Shown piece after piece: positions 50,677 to 59,836 of a stretch of 64,000 bases of DNA. Position 1 is the stretch's first letter. Every line of letters starts with the position of its first letter. The notes under the pieces were generated by a model. It saw only the letters and a program-made list of their open reading frames with translations. It was not told the DNA's origin and did not search any database. Both the position numbers and the translations under genes were made by a program. The stretch comes from JASHVB01 sp963780805 (GTDB lineage: Bacteria; Pseudomonadota; Alphaproteobacteria; Acetobacterales; Acetobacteraceae), in assembly GCA_963780805.1 (NCBI GenBank), contig CAWADP010000017.1:19017-83016 (forward strand). The letters run 5' to 3'.

Positions 50677-53600
50677 ATGGTGAACTTCTTCATCCATCGC
50701 CCGATTTTCGCGGCTGCCATCGCCATCATCATGGTGCTCGCCGGGGCCGTCGCCTACCAATTCCTTCCGGTGGCGCAGCTCCCGGACGTCACGCCGCCGC
50801 AGGTGGTGGTGACCGCCACGTATCCGGGCGCCAGTGCCGACGTGGTCGCCAGCACCGTGACAACGCCGCTCGAAGAGCAGATCAATGGGGTGAAGGGCAT
50901 GGCCTACATGTCCTCGGTCAGTGCCAATGATGGCAGTGCGACCATCACCGTTACCTTCAACGTCGGCTACCCGATCGACATTGCCGCGGTCGATGTGCAG
51001 AACCGGGTAGCACAGGCACAGGGCGACCTGCCTTCGATCGTCAATCAGGCAGGCGTCGTCGTCGACAAGAAGAACCCCGATATCCTCCTGGGGGTGACGC
51101 TGTATTCGCCGGACAACTCGGTTTCTCTGCTCGATATCAGCAACTACGCGTATCTGCAGTTGGTGGACCCGCTGAAGCGGCTGCCGGGGGTCGGCGACGT
51201 GGTCATATTCGGTGAGCGCCGGTATTCGATGCGAATCTGGCTCAACCCCGACAAGCTGGCCAAACTCGGCATCACCGCGACCGATGTGCAGCAGGCCATC
51301 GCCGAGCAGAATGTGCAGGTTGTGGCGGGCAGGCTGGGGCAGTCGCCGGCGCCGCCGGGCACCGAGTTCGAGTATCAGGTGAATGCACTCGGCCGGCTGA
51401 GCGATCCCGCGCAATTCGGCAACATCGTCATCCGCGCCGGCACCGGCAGCGAGGCCGTGGTTCGCCTGCGCGATGTCGCGCGCATCGAGCTTGGCGCTTT
51501 GCAATACACGTCGAGTGCGCGGCTGGACACCCGGCCCACCGTCTTTACCGCGGTTTATCAGACCCCCGGATCGAACGCGTTGCAGGTGGGTCGCGAAGTG
51601 CAGAACGAGATGGCGACGCTCAGCAAGCGCTTTCCTCCAGGTCTCGCCTGGCGGATTCCCTATAACACGACGATGTTCGTGTCCGCCTCCATGCATGACG
51701 TGCTGGTGACGCTCGCCGAGGCGCTCGCGCTGGTGATCGCCGTCGTATTCCTGTTCTTGCAGAGCTGGCGGACCACGATCATTCCGACCATCGCTATTCC
51801 CGTATCGCTCCTCTTCACATTGGCCGTGATGCTGGCGGCGGGGTTCTCGCTCAACCTGGTCAGCATGCTCGGCATGGTGCTGGCGATCGGGTTGGTGGTG
51901 GACGATGCGATCGTGGTGGTCGAGAACGTGGAACGCCAGCTCGAACGGGGGCTTGCGCCGATCGACGCCGCGGTGACAGCGATGAAGGAGGTTACCGGGC
52001 CGATCGTCGCGACCACGGCGGTGCTGATGGCGGTGTTCGTGCCGGTCGCTTTTCTGCCCGGTGTCACGGGCCGGCTGTATAACCAGTTCGCGCTGACCAT
52101 TGCCATCTCGGTCGCGATCTCGGCGTTCAATTCGCTGACCCTCAGCCCGGCTCTCGCGGCTGTGCTGCTGCGCCATCGTGCGCCCTCCAGCTTTCTGCCG
52201 TTTCGCGCGTTCAATGCTGGCTTCACCCGCGCGGCGGACGCCTATGCACGCGGCGTGCGCTGGGTGATCGGCGCGCGTTGGGGTGTGCTTGCCATATTCG
52301 CCGGCCTGATGGTCGTCACCTATGGCCTGTACTCCCGGATTCCCACCGGGTTCCTGCCGGTCGAGGATCAGGGCTACTTCTTCGCGGTGATCCAGCTTCC
52401 TCCCGGCGCGGCGTTGCAACGGACGGACGCGGTGGCGGAGAAGGTGCGGAAGATCCTGACCGCCCAACCGGGCGTGCAGGACGTCGTCTCGGTGACCGGC
52501 CTGAACTTCCTGACCGGCGCCAATCAGTCGAATGCGGCGGCGGAATTCGCCATCCTGAAACCATGGGCTGAGCGGGGCGCCAGGCTGGACGCCGCGAATA
52601 TCATCGCCGCCGTACGGCCAAAACTGCTGGCGGTCCCGGAGGCGATCGTGCTCAGCTTCGACCCCCCGTCGATTCCGGGCATTTCCACCACAGGCGGCTT
52701 CGAATTCGAATTGGAAGACCTGACCGGTCAAGGCCCGCAAGCCTTGAACAACGCGGCGCAGGCGCTGTTGGCAGCAGCCCGTAAACAGCCCGAGCTCGAT
52801 CCCCATCAGCTTTTCACCACGTTCAACACCGCGACTCCCGGGTATCAATACGATCTCGACCGAAGCAAGGTGAAGCTGCTTGGGCTCAATCTGTCAGATG
52901 TGTTCAACACACTGCAGATCTATCTCGGCTCGCTCTACATCAACGACTTCAATCTGTTCGGCCGCACCTTCCGGGTGACGATGCAGGCCGAGCGAGGGGC
53001 GCGAGCCGACGCCAGGGATCTGTCGCGCCTGTATGTGCGCAATACGGGCGGGCAGATGATCCCCCTGGACACTCTCGGCAGGCTGACTTCGACAGCCGGG
53101 CCGGAATACGTCTCGCATTACAACGTCTATGGTTCTGCCCTGATCAATGGTGCACCCGCGCCTGGATACAGCTCGGGGCAGGCGATCGCGGCGATGCAGC
53201 GCGCGGCGTCGGAGGCACTTCCGGCCGGTTTCGGTTACGAATGGACCGGCATCGCGTACCAGGAACTTCAGGCAGGCTCGACCGCCACGATCGTATTCCT
53301 GCTGGCCATGGTCTTCGTGTTTCTGGTCTTGGCAGCGCAGTACCAGAGTTGGTCGATGCCGTTCATGGTCATCCTGTCGGTGCCGCTCGCCCTGCTCGGC
53401 GCGGTGCTGGCGGTCTGGCTGCGAGGCATGGAGTTCGACGTCTACTCGCAGATCGGCATGGTCATGCTGATCGGGCTGGCGGCGAAGAACGCGATCCTGA
53501 TCGTGGAGTTCGCCAAGCAGTTGCGCGAGCGCGGCGCCGGCATCGTGGAGGCAGCCATGGAAGCGGGGCGGCTTCGGCTGCGGCCTATCCTGATGACGGC

Positions 53601-53832
53601 CTTCGCCTTCATCCTCGGTACCTTGCCGCTGATGGTGGCAACAGGTGCCGGGGCAGGCAGCCGGCATTCGATCGGCACCACGGTTGTTGGCGGCATGCTG
53701 GCCGCGACGGTGTTCGGGCTCGCACTCGTACCGGTGCTTTACGCGGTGATCGAGCGGCTGCGCGAAGGCCGTGGGGCTGAGACTGGGCAAACGGGTGATC
53801 AATCCCGGCTCGAACACGCCCCGGGCGATTAA
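50677..53832 (+). CDS. RND multidrug efflux permease, HAE1 type (AcrB-like)
   Basis: A 1051-residue inner-membrane proton antiporter. It has the usual twelve helices with two large periplasmic loops: FFIHRPIFAAAIAIIMVLAG at the N-terminus, GMVLAIGLVVDDAIVVVENV in helix 4 with the two proton-relay Asp residues, and IGMVMLIGLAAKNAILIVEF in helix 10 with the conserved Lys. GLVVDDAIVVVENVER and VPVAFLPGVTG are family motifs. It forms the trimeric pump with the fusion protein encoded next; no outer-membrane factor gene is adjacent, so a TolC-like channel comes from elsewhere. Gene order is permease first, unlike the acrAB order. The stop codon lies in the first unit of the 15-bp array. Confidence 0.9.
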   Translation: MVNFFIHRPIFAAAIAIIMVLAGAVAYQFLPVAQLPDVTPPQVVVTATYPGASADVVASTVTTPLEEQINGVKGMAYMSSVSANDGSATITVTFNVGYPIDIAAVDVQNRVAQAQGDLPSIVNQAGVVVDKKNPDILLGVTLYSPDNSVSLLDISNYAYLQLVDPLKRLPGVGDVVIFGERRYSMRIWLNPDKLAKLGITATDVQQAIAEQNVQVVAGRLGQSPAPPGTEFEYQVNALGRLSDPAQFGNIVIRAGTGSEAVVRLRDVARIELGALQYTSSARLDTRPTVFTAVYQTPGSNALQVGREVQNEMATLSKRFPPGLAWRIPYNTTMFVSASMHDVLVTLAEALALVIAVVFLFLQSWRTTIIPTIAIPVSLLFTLAVMLAAGFSLNLVSMLGMVLAIGLVVDDAIVVVENVERQLERGLAPIDAAVTAMKEVTGPIVATTAVLMAVFVPVAFLPGVTGRLYNQFALTIAISVAISAFNSLTLSPALAAVLLRHRAPSSFLPFRAFNAGFTRAADAYARGVRWVIGARWGVLAIFAGLMVVTYGLYSRIPTGFLPVEDQGYFFAVIQLPPGAALQRTDAVAEKVRKILTAQPGVQDVVSVTGLNFLTGANQSNAAAEFAILKPWAERGARLDAANIIAAVRPKLLAVPEAIVLSFDPPSIPGISTTGGFEFELEDLTGQGPQALNNAAQALLAAARKQPELDPHQLFTTFNTATPGYQYDLDRSKVKLLGLNLSDVFNTLQIYLGSLYINDFNLFGRTFRVTMQAERGARADARDLSRLYVRNTGGQMIPLDTLGRLTSTAGPEYVSHYNVYGSALINGAPAPGYSSGQAIAAMQRAASEALPAGFGYEWTGIAYQELQAGSTATIVFLLAMVFVFLVLAAQYQSWSMPFMVILSVPLALLGAVLAVWLRGMEFDVYSQIGMVMLIGLAAKNAILIVEFAKQLRERGAGIVEAAMEAGRLRLRPILMTAFAFILGTLPLMVATGAGAGSRHSIGTTVVGGMLAATVFGLALVPVLYAVIERLREGRGAETGQTGDQSRLEHAPGD

Positions 53833-53928
53833 GTTCAGGGCGATCGAGTTCAGGGCCATCGAGTTCAGGGCCATCGAGTTCAGGGCGATCGAGTTCAGGG
53901 CGATCGAGTTCAGGGGCGATCGAGTTCA
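53823..53928. repeat. Seven tandem 15-bp units between permease and fusion protein genes
   Basis: GGGCGATCGAGTTCA is repeated seven times; the first unit (GGGCGATTAAGTTCA) includes the TAA stop of the permease gene, two units have GGGCCATCGAGTTCA, and the last has one extra G. The array is the whole spacer up to the ribosome site of the next gene (AAGGAC at 53930). Confidence 0.95.
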
Positions 53929-53942
53929 AAAGGACAACAGCG

Positions 53943-55106
53943 ATGCGTTTCTCAGTGAAGAACCTTGGCCTGGCAGCCTTCGGTGTTGCTCTGGCCGCGA
54001 CGGGGTCCGTGCTGCTGGACGGCTCCAGCCATGGTGCCGCGCAGGCGCCCGCCGTGACCATGCCAGCCATGCCAGCGCCGGTCGTGGCGGTGGTGCAGCG
54101 GACAGTGCCGGTTTATCTCGCCTTCGTCGGCACGACCGAGGCGATCCGCAGTATCACCGCCGAGGCACAGGTCACCGGATATCTTGATCGCCAGGTTGTC
54201 CCGGACGGGGCGGACGTGCGTCAGGGCCAATTGATCTATCAGATCGATCCACGCAACTACCAGGCGTCGCTCGACCAGGCGACGGCGCAGGCCCGCCGCG
54301 ACGCCGCTGCTCTTGTCTATGCACAGGCCAACAGCCGCCGGAATACCACGCTCAACAAAGACGGTTGGGTGTCGAACGACATATCCGATCAGTCAACGAG
54401 TTCGTTCCGCCAGGCACAAGCGACACTCGGCGCCGACGCGGCGGCGATCGAGACGGCGCGACTCAATCTGGGATGGACCGAGATCAGGGCCCCGTTCGCG
54501 GGTCGCCTTGGGCGAAGCCTGGTGCATGAAGGCACGCTGATCAGTGCGGCGGGGACGCAGCTGAATACGCTGGTTCAGCTCGACCCGATCTATGTCACCT
54601 TCAATCCAAGCGAGACCGATCTCTCGCTGCTGGGTAAATACCATGCAGGAACGACGATCCCCGCCGAGGTGACGGTCCCGGATGATGGCGGAAAGCGATA
54701 CAAGGGGCAGCTTACGTTCTTGAATAATACGGTGGATGGGAGCACCGGGACTATTGTGGCACGCGCCACCATCGCCAATCCCGACCACACCCTGCTACCT
54801 GGCGAGTTCGTCCATGTGCGTCTGCTGGTGGCGGATCGGCCCGATACGCTGCTGGTCCCGCAGGTGGCGCTGGGTTCCAGCCAGTTCGGCAAGTACGTGT
54901 ATGCCGCTGAACGCGGCAAGGCAGTGCAGCGGATGGTTTCCGTCGGTGCGACGTATGGCGATCTGGTCGTTATCGACAAGGGCGTGACGGCGCATGATGC
55001 GGTGATTGTCGGCAATCTGCAGAAGATCGCACCCGGCGCCGCGGTGCAGCCGGTTACCGAACACGCAGTGTCGCGCACCACGGCGTCGCCTGATGTTCCG
55101 GGTTGA
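53943..55106 (+). CDS. RND efflux periplasmic adaptor (membrane fusion protein)
   Basis: A 387-residue AcrA-type adaptor. Residues 1-30 hold a signal/anchor segment; PVYLAFVGTTEAIRSITAEA and VRQGQLIYQIDPRNYQASLD form the lipoyl domain, a short helical hairpin follows, and IRAPFAGRLGRSLVHEGTLI closes the lipoyl part. VTVPDDGGKRYKGQLTFLNN with HTLLPGEFVHVRLLVADRPD is the beta-barrel domain. It links the permease with the outer-membrane channel. ATG 53943 has AAGGAC eight bases upstream. Same operon as the permease despite the repeat spacer. Confidence 0.9.
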   Translation: MRFSVKNLGLAAFGVALAATGSVLLDGSSHGAAQAPAVTMPAMPAPVVAVVQRTVPVYLAFVGTTEAIRSITAEAQVTGYLDRQVVPDGADVRQGQLIYQIDPRNYQASLDQATAQARRDAAALVYAQANSRRNTTLNKDGWVSNDISDQSTSSFRQAQATLGADAAAIETARLNLGWTEIRAPFAGRLGRSLVHEGTLISAAGTQLNTLVQLDPIYVTFNPSETDLSLLGKYHAGTTIPAEVTVPDDGGKRYKGQLTFLNNTVDGSTGTIVARATIANPDHTLLPGEFVHVRLLVADRPDTLLVPQVALGSSQFGKYVYAAERGKAVQRMVSVGATYGDLVVIDKGVTAHDAVIVGNLQKIAPGAAVQPVTEHAVSRTTASPDVPG

Positions 55107-55679
55107 GACAGCGAACGTTCCGGTTTGGTCAGGACGATCCGCGAGGGCAGGGCAAACGGTTGAAGGGACGGGAGGGGCCGCCGCTCTGGCGGCTGCAATG
55201 CGGACACGAGCCGCGGGATCAATCCAACCGGCGATGACGTTGGCAGCACCGCATTTTCACCACGGAGATAGCGCGGAGAGCCACGGTGCCCACGGAGTCG
55301 GAGCTTCCCCGGCAGTCGGGGAGCCTCCGTCTCCGTGATCACCGTGGCTCTCCGCGCTATCTCCGTGGTGAAAATGCGGCGAATCGTGAGGCACCACCAG
55401 TGGATGATCCCCCTGCGTTTCGTCCGGACTGTGGTTCACCCGATTGCCCTGCTTTGCCGGCGGCCTAAATCAACCTCACCCCGACAACACCCCGACAGTG
55501 TCAACCTATATAAGGGCTGGTATAACACCCATCCGCCTCTATCCCACCCGCTACCCTCTGTCTGGCGCCGCCGCCGCGCATCCTCTATCCGCTCCGCCAC
55601 GCCGGGCACGCCCCACGCATGCCCCTGGGCACGCCCCGCATGCCCCGGGCCCGCCCGGCACAGGAGACCGCGCTGCCCG
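55107..55679. other. Gene-free region containing a 127-bp palindrome
   Basis: No gene is supported. The palindrome at 55251-55377 is the main structure; the last 80 bases contain two to three degenerate GGGCACGCCCCNCATGCCCC repeats (55605-55650). Confidence 0.65.
55251..55377. repeat. Perfect 38-bp inverted repeat, 127 bp in total
   Basis: Arms 55251-55288 and 55340-55377 are exact reverse complements, starting GCATTTTCACCACGGAGATA. Inside, CCCACGGAGTC and its approximate complement extend the pairing towards the centre. Its TTTCACCACGGAG-type ends recall the outer arms of the 43781 element (TTTCACACCGAGAACCAC), so the two may be distant relatives. Confidence 0.9.
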
Positions 55680-56300
55680 ATGACCGAAACCCGCTTCTGG
55701 CTGATCCGCCACGCCCTGGTGGACGAGAACGCCCGTGCCATCCTCTACGGCGTCATGGACGTGGCCCTGTGCGAGACCACCTTGCTCGGGCAGGGACCGA
55801 TGTATCGCTCGCTGGCGCAGCGGCTGCCGCGGGAGGCGGATTGGATCGTCACCCCGCTCACCCGCACCCGCCGCACCGCCGAGGCCATCTTCGCCGCCGG
55901 CTACCCCCGCGCCGAGCTGACCGAGGAACCCGGCCTGATCGAGCAATCCCTCGGCGACTGGCAGGGCCTGCCGCATGCCGAGCTGCCCGCCCGCCTGACC
56001 CTGCCGGCGCACGCCTTCTGGCCGCTGGCCGGCCAGGAGCACCCGCCGGGCGGCGAGAGCATGACCCAGGTCATCGCCCGCGTCGGCGCTACCCTGGAAC
56101 GGCTAGCGGAAACGCATGACGGCGCCGACGTGATCGCGGTCGCCCATGGCGGCTCGATCCGTGCCGCGGTGGCGCATGCGCTGCGCATCGGCCCGGACAA
56201 CGCGCTGCACCTCGCCGTCCAGAACCTGTCGCTGACCCGGCTGGAGCGCTCCCCCGAGGGCTGGCGGGTGTCCTGCGTCAACGAACTCCCCGGTTATTGA
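55680..56300 (+). CDS. Histidine phosphatase (phosphoglycerate mutase-like)
   Basis: A 206-residue member of the histidine phosphatase superfamily. RFWLIRHALVDEN contains the phospho-acceptor His in an R-H-A variant of the usual R-H-G motif; VTPLTRTRRTAEAIFA, GEHPPGGES and VIAVAHGGSIRAAVAHAL supply the other Arg, Glu and second His. This length and pattern fit the CobC/SixA/GpmB-like group. Possible roles include dephosphorylation of alpha-ribazole phosphate or small phosphosugars. Start ATG at 55680, with AGGAGA upstream. Confidence 0.8.
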   Translation: MTETRFWLIRHALVDENARAILYGVMDVALCETTLLGQGPMYRSLAQRLPREADWIVTPLTRTRRTAEAIFAAGYPRAELTEEPGLIEQSLGDWQGLPHAELPARLTLPAHAFWPLAGQEHPPGGESMTQVIARVGATLERLAETHDGADVIAVAHGGSIRAAVAHALRIGPDNALHLAVQNLSLTRLERSPEGWRVSCVNELPGY

Positions 56301-56405
56301 CCGGCAATCCGGCCTCAACTCGGCCGCTTGCGGCAGGATGCTTGCGCCCGAACTCGCGTCATCCGCGCTATGCAGGCGCCAGTTGCCCTGCGAAGGAGGA
56401 TCGTC

Positions 56406-57410
56406 ATGCGCCGCTTTCTGTCGGCTGCCATCGCTCTGGCGGCAATACTGATGCCGGGGCTCGCCCACGCCCAGGGCCAGCCGCAGACCCTGGTGGACCG
56501 CGCCACGCTCGCGATCCAGGAGATGATGACGCAGCAGGTCTCCCAGGATCCGCGCATCATGCTGCAGCGTGCCCGTGCGGTGATGATCTGCCCGCGGGTG
56601 TTCAAGGCCGGGTTCATCCTGGGCGGCTCGGGCGGCGATTGCGTATTGCTCGCGCGGGCGGGCAACGGCACCTGGTCGTATCCGTCGTTCTACACCATCG
56701 GCAGCGGCAGCATCGGCTTCCAGGCCGGCATCGAGGACAGCTCGCTGATGATGACGATCATGACGCAGCGTGGGCTGAAAGCGGTGATGGACAGCCAGTT
56801 CAAGCTGGGGGCGGACGCCTCGGTGGCGATCGCCACGGTCGGCGGCACGCTGGGTGGCGCGACCACCGCGGCGGTGGGGGCGGACATCGTGGTGTTCGCG
56901 GCGACGCGCGGATTGTTCGGCGGCGTTTCGGTGGAGGGCAGCCTCATGTCGCTGCTCAGCACCTGGAACGCGGCGTATTACGGCCAGCCGTATGCGGCAC
57001 GGCAGATCGTGCTGCAGATGCAGGGGGCCAATCCCGGGGCGAACCCTCTGCGCGAGGTGCTGACGCGCTACGGCACCCCCTCGACGATGAAGGTATCCGT
57101 GCCACCACCCGTGTATGGACCGAACGCGCAGGGGGGGTATCCGCCGCCGGGGCAGGGATACGTAGCGCCGGCCCAGGGGTATCCGCCGCCCGGCCAGGGC
57201 GACAGGGCGCCGCCGCAGGGGAATCCGCAGCCGGGACAACAGAGCTATGCCCCGACCGGTCCTGGCTATGCGCCCGCCTATCCGGCGGCGAACCAGGACG
57301 GTGGTGGTCAGAACGAAGCTGCGGCCGGTGCCGACCAGGGCGGTCAGCCGGTGCAGTTGCAGCCGAACGCGCCGGTACAGCAGCAATCGCTGCCGCCACC
57401 GACGCGGTAG
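56406..57410 (+). CDS. SYLF-domain lipid-binding protein with Pro/Gly/Gln-rich tail
   Basis: A 334-residue exported protein. A signal peptide ends at ALA/HAQG (about residue 23). Residues 25-215 are the SYLF (Ysc84) domain: RARAVMICPRVFKAGFILGG, VLLARAGNGTWSYPSFYTIG, GSIGFQAGIEDSSLMMTIMT and DIVVFAATRGLFGGVSVEGS. SYLF domains bind phosphoinositides and acidic lipids. The C-terminal 110 residues are low-complexity with repeated GYPPPGQG-type units. ATG 56406 follows AAGGAGG. It stands alone; bacterial function is unknown. Confidence 0.85.
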   Translation: MRRFLSAAIALAAILMPGLAHAQGQPQTLVDRATLAIQEMMTQQVSQDPRIMLQRARAVMICPRVFKAGFILGGSGGDCVLLARAGNGTWSYPSFYTIGSGSIGFQAGIEDSSLMMTIMTQRGLKAVMDSQFKLGADASVAIATVGGTLGGATTAAVGADIVVFAATRGLFGGVSVEGSLMSLLSTWNAAYYGQPYAARQIVLQMQGANPGANPLREVLTRYGTPSTMKVSVPPPVYGPNAQGGYPPPGQGYVAPAQGYPPPGQGDRAPPQGNPQPGQQSYAPTGPGYAPAYPAANQDGGGQNEAAAGADQGGQPVQLQPNAPVQQQSLPPPTR

Positions 57411-57594
57411 AGGCCTTGGCTGGATAGGGCGGGGAAAGTTCGGAACCCTTGAGGTCCCTCAAGGAGGGGGTGTTCTTTCCACCTCCGCCTCCACTTCCAA
57501 CGATAACTCCAACTCCACCCCCAACTCTTCGCTTCTAACTTCCGACTCCCCGCGCTTCCAACCGTCCGCTTCAACGCATCGCCGCTTCGCCGCA
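57411..57594. repeat. Pyrimidine-rich low-complexity tract
   Basis: From about 57470 to 57560 the + strand is mainly C and T with CCAACTCCAC-type short repeats, preceded by a TCCCTCAAGGAGGGGG hairpin of the C/G-run family. It separates convergent genes. Confidence 0.6.
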
Positions 57595-58579
57595 TCACGC
57601 GACCGCGTATTCCCGCGTCTCGCCAAACCCCAGCACGTCGAAATCCTCCACCGCAACACCGGCCTCCGCCTGTGCCGCGCGCAGCGCCCGCACCGGCGCA
57701 TCGATGCCTTCGTCGGTCAGTTGGAAGGTGCCGAAATGCATGCCCAGGCTGCGGCCCGGCCGCAGGTCGCAATGCGCCCGCACGGCTTCCTCCGGGTTCA
57801 TATGCTGCTGGCGCATGAACCAGCGCGGTTCATAGGCGCCGATCGGGAGCAATGCGAGATCGATGCGGGGAAACCGCTCGGCGATCTCGGTAAAATGCGG
57901 GCAGTAGCCGGAATCCCCGGCGAAATACACCACCGCGCCGCCGGCCTCGACGACGAACCCACCCCACAGGCTGCGGTTCCTGTCATGCAACGTCCGCGCC
58001 GAGAAATGCTGTGCCGGCACGTAGGTGACGCGAGCGCGGGCCAGGTCCGTGCTCTGCCACCAGTCCAGCTCCACCGCACCGCTGATGCCCGCCTTGGCCA
58101 GAGTGGCGCGCATTGCCAAGCCCGGTCGCCGCCGGTGGCGCCCAACGCGCGCGCACGCGGCGCAACGTGGGCAGGTCCATGTGGTCGTAATGATTGTGCG
58201 AGACCAGCAGCAGATCCACCGCCGGCAACACGTCCAGGCCCTGTCCGGGCCGGCGCGCCCGGCGTGGGCCCGCGAACGCCACGGGGCTGCAGCGCTGCGA
58301 CCAGATCGGATCGAACAACACCGCGACGCCGCCGACCTGCACCAGGAACGTCGAGTGGCCGACGAAGGTCACCGCGATGCGGTCGGGTGCCGCACGCGAG
58401 GGCGGCGCGAAGGGCGGGTCCTCGACATGCGCCGGCCACGGATGCCTGCGGCGGGTGCGGCGCCAGCGGCGCAGGTCCTCGCGGGTCTTGCCGTAGGGCG
58501 CGTAGGGATTGAAAAATCGTTCGCCGTTGAAATGATCACTGCGCTCCGCCACCGGCGGCACCCGGATTGATCCGTCCAT
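57595..58579 (-). CDS. MBL-fold metal-dependent hydrolase, UlaG/NAPE-PLD-like (frameshifted)
   Basis: Joined across one frameshift the product has about 327 residues. FVGHSTFLVQVGGVAVLFDP and VSHNHYDHMDLPTLRRVRAR carry the first metal motif H-x-H-x-D-H; after the frame change, LAKAGISGAVELDWWQSTDL, AGDSGYCPHFTEIAERFPRI and MHFGTFQLTDEGIDAPVRAL give the remaining ligands. The pattern matches proteins related to N-acylphosphatidylethanolamine phospholipase D. The frames meet at 58104-58110, where one base in the GCGCGCC run is extra. Both halves are undamaged. Start 58579 (MDGSIRVPPVAER). Confidence 0.8.
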
Positions 58580-58637
58580 TCGTCCAGTCCTGTTGGGCCC
58601 CTGCCCGCTCCGATATGGGGCGGCGCACGCGGCCACG

Positions 58638-59072
58638 CTACGCGAGAGGCACCCGCAAGATCAGCGCGTCGCCGCCATCGGCATAATAGCGCCGACGGCG
58701 CCCGGCTTCGACAAATCCCGCCTGTCGGTAGAGCGCCTGGGCGGCGGCATTGTCTACCGCAACCTCGAGGAACATCGTCCGCGCATCCTGCTCGCGCCCC
58801 GCCGCCATCGCGGCGGCCAGCAGGGCGCGCGCCACGCCCTGACGGCGCGCTTCGGGCGCGACCGCCAGGGTGAGCACCTCTGCCTCATCCATGGTGACGC
58901 GGGCCAGCAGCAGGCCGCCGCGCGGATCAACCAGGCCGAACACACCCGGCATGACGAGTTGAAGGGCGAAGGCGTCCTCGGCCCAGGCTTCGCGCGGCGG
59001 GAAGGCAGCGGCATGGATCGCCACCATCGCCGGGATGTGCACCGGGGTGGCGCGCTGCAACGGCTCTGCCAT
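58638..59072 (-). CDS. rimI: Ribosomal protein S18 alanine N-acetyltransferase
   Basis: A GNAT enzyme of 144 residues from ATG 59072. AEPLQRATPVHIPAMVAIHA is the start, LTLAVAPEARRQGVARALLA the acetyl-CoA loop, and FLEVAVDNAAAQALYRQAGF with GRRRRYYADGGDALILRVPL the RimI-specific end. It acetylates the N-terminal Ala of S18. Position directly after tsaB is the widespread tsaB-rimI arrangement. The frame is open to 59180, which would add 36 residues of the type IIGGIIGGVIGG derived from a 12-bp array; that extension is hydrophobic and unlike RimI, so it is probably not translated, but a start there cannot be excluded. Confidence 0.85.
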   Translation of the reverse strand: MAEPLQRATPVHIPAMVAIHAAAFPPREAWAEDAFALQLVMPGVFGLVDPRGGLLLARVTMDEAEVLTLAVAPEARRQGVARALLAAAMAAGREQDARTMFLEVAVDNAAAQALYRQAGFVEAGRRRRYYADGGDALILRVPLA

Positions 59073-59166
59073 GCCACCGGTCATCCCACTGATGATCCCA
59101 CCGGTGATCCCACTGATGACCCCACCGATGACCCCACCGATGATCCCGCCGATGATCCCACCGATG
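59071..59166. repeat. Eight 12-bp tandem units at the tsaB-rimI junction
   Basis: Units such as ATCCCACTGATG, ACCCCACCGATG and ATCCCACCGATG follow each other eight times. The first unit contains both the tsaB stop (59081-59083) and the rimI ATG (59070-59072). On the minus strand the array reads Ser-Ser-Val-Gly in the tsaB frame and Ile-Ile-Gly-Gly in the rimI frame. Confidence 0.95.
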
Positions 59167-59836
59167 ATCTGGGTGGCCATCCCGCTGGTGGCGGGCGAAG
59201 GCCGCCCGCCGGCGGCCGCACCGCGGGCGGATCGACGTAGAGCGGCTGGGCCGGCAAAGGCGACAGTTCGCCGCCGAGGCGGCGGCCGCCCGCCACCGCG
59301 ACATGGCGTGCGGTGGGCAGGCGGGCGTCGGTCAGCATCACGTCGGCGCCGCGAGCCGCCAGCCGGGCCGCGACCGCAATGGCGGCGTCACCGGCCACCG
59401 CGACCGGGCCGTCCGGGCGGGGCAGGTCGTCCAGCGCATAGGCGAGGACAATGCCTTCGCGTTCCAGGAACACGCGGCCGCGACGGCTGTCGATCGCGGT
59501 CCAAAGCCGCCGGACGCCCAGGTACGGCAGAGCGTCGGCCAGCGCCTCGCCGACCGTCACGCCCACCACCGGGACGCCGGCACCGAGTGCAACCCCGTGC
59601 GCCAGCGCGAGGCCTGCCCGGATGCCGGTAAAGCTGCCGGGGCCGACGGTGACGGCGATCAGATCGAGGGCGGGGGCAGCGACGCCGGCCTCGCGCAGGA
59701 CCGCGTCGGCCATCACCGGCAACAGCGCGGCGTGACCCTGCGCCGCGGCCTGCTGGCGGACGGCCCGCAGGGCGCCGTCCAGCACGACGCCGGCGGAGCA
59801 CTGTGCCAGAGCGGAATCGAGGGCGAGCACAAGCAT
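59081..59836 (-). CDS. tsaB: tRNA threonylcarbamoyladenosine biosynthesis protein TsaB
   Basis: A 251-residue ASKHA-fold protein needed with TsaD and TsaE for t6A at position 37 of ANN-decoding tRNAs. MLVLALDSALAQCSAGVVLD begins the fold, HAALLPVMADAVLREAG and IAVTVGPGSFTGIRAGLALA are the conserved interface with TsaD, and VGEALADALPYLG follows. The family usually ends soon after PLYVDPP; here about 40 further residues run through RPPAGGLRPPPAGWPP into six Ser-Ser-Val-Gly-type units encoded by a tandem array. Start at 59836 gives the standard N-terminus; the frame upstream of it to 60079 has no resemblance. Confidence 0.85.
   Translation of the reverse strand: MLVLALDSALAQCSAGVVLDGALRAVRQQAAAQGHAALLPVMADAVLREAGVAAPALDLIAVTVGPGSFTGIRAGLALAHGVALGAGVPVVGVTVGEALADALPYLGVRRLWTAIDSRRGRVFLEREGIVLAYALDDLPRPDGPVAVAGDAAIAVAARLAARGADVMLTDARLPTARHVAVAGGRRLGGELSPLPAQPLYVDPPAVRPPAGGLRPPPAGWPPRSSVGSSAGSSVGSSVGSSVGSPVGSSVG

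Noticed and set aside
50626..52848. A 740-residue frame opposite the RND permease
   Set aside because: It is antisense to an unmistakable efflux gene and shows no family features.
53823..53928. Possible CRISPR array
   Set aside because: Units are contiguous 15-mers without spacers, and no cas genes are present.
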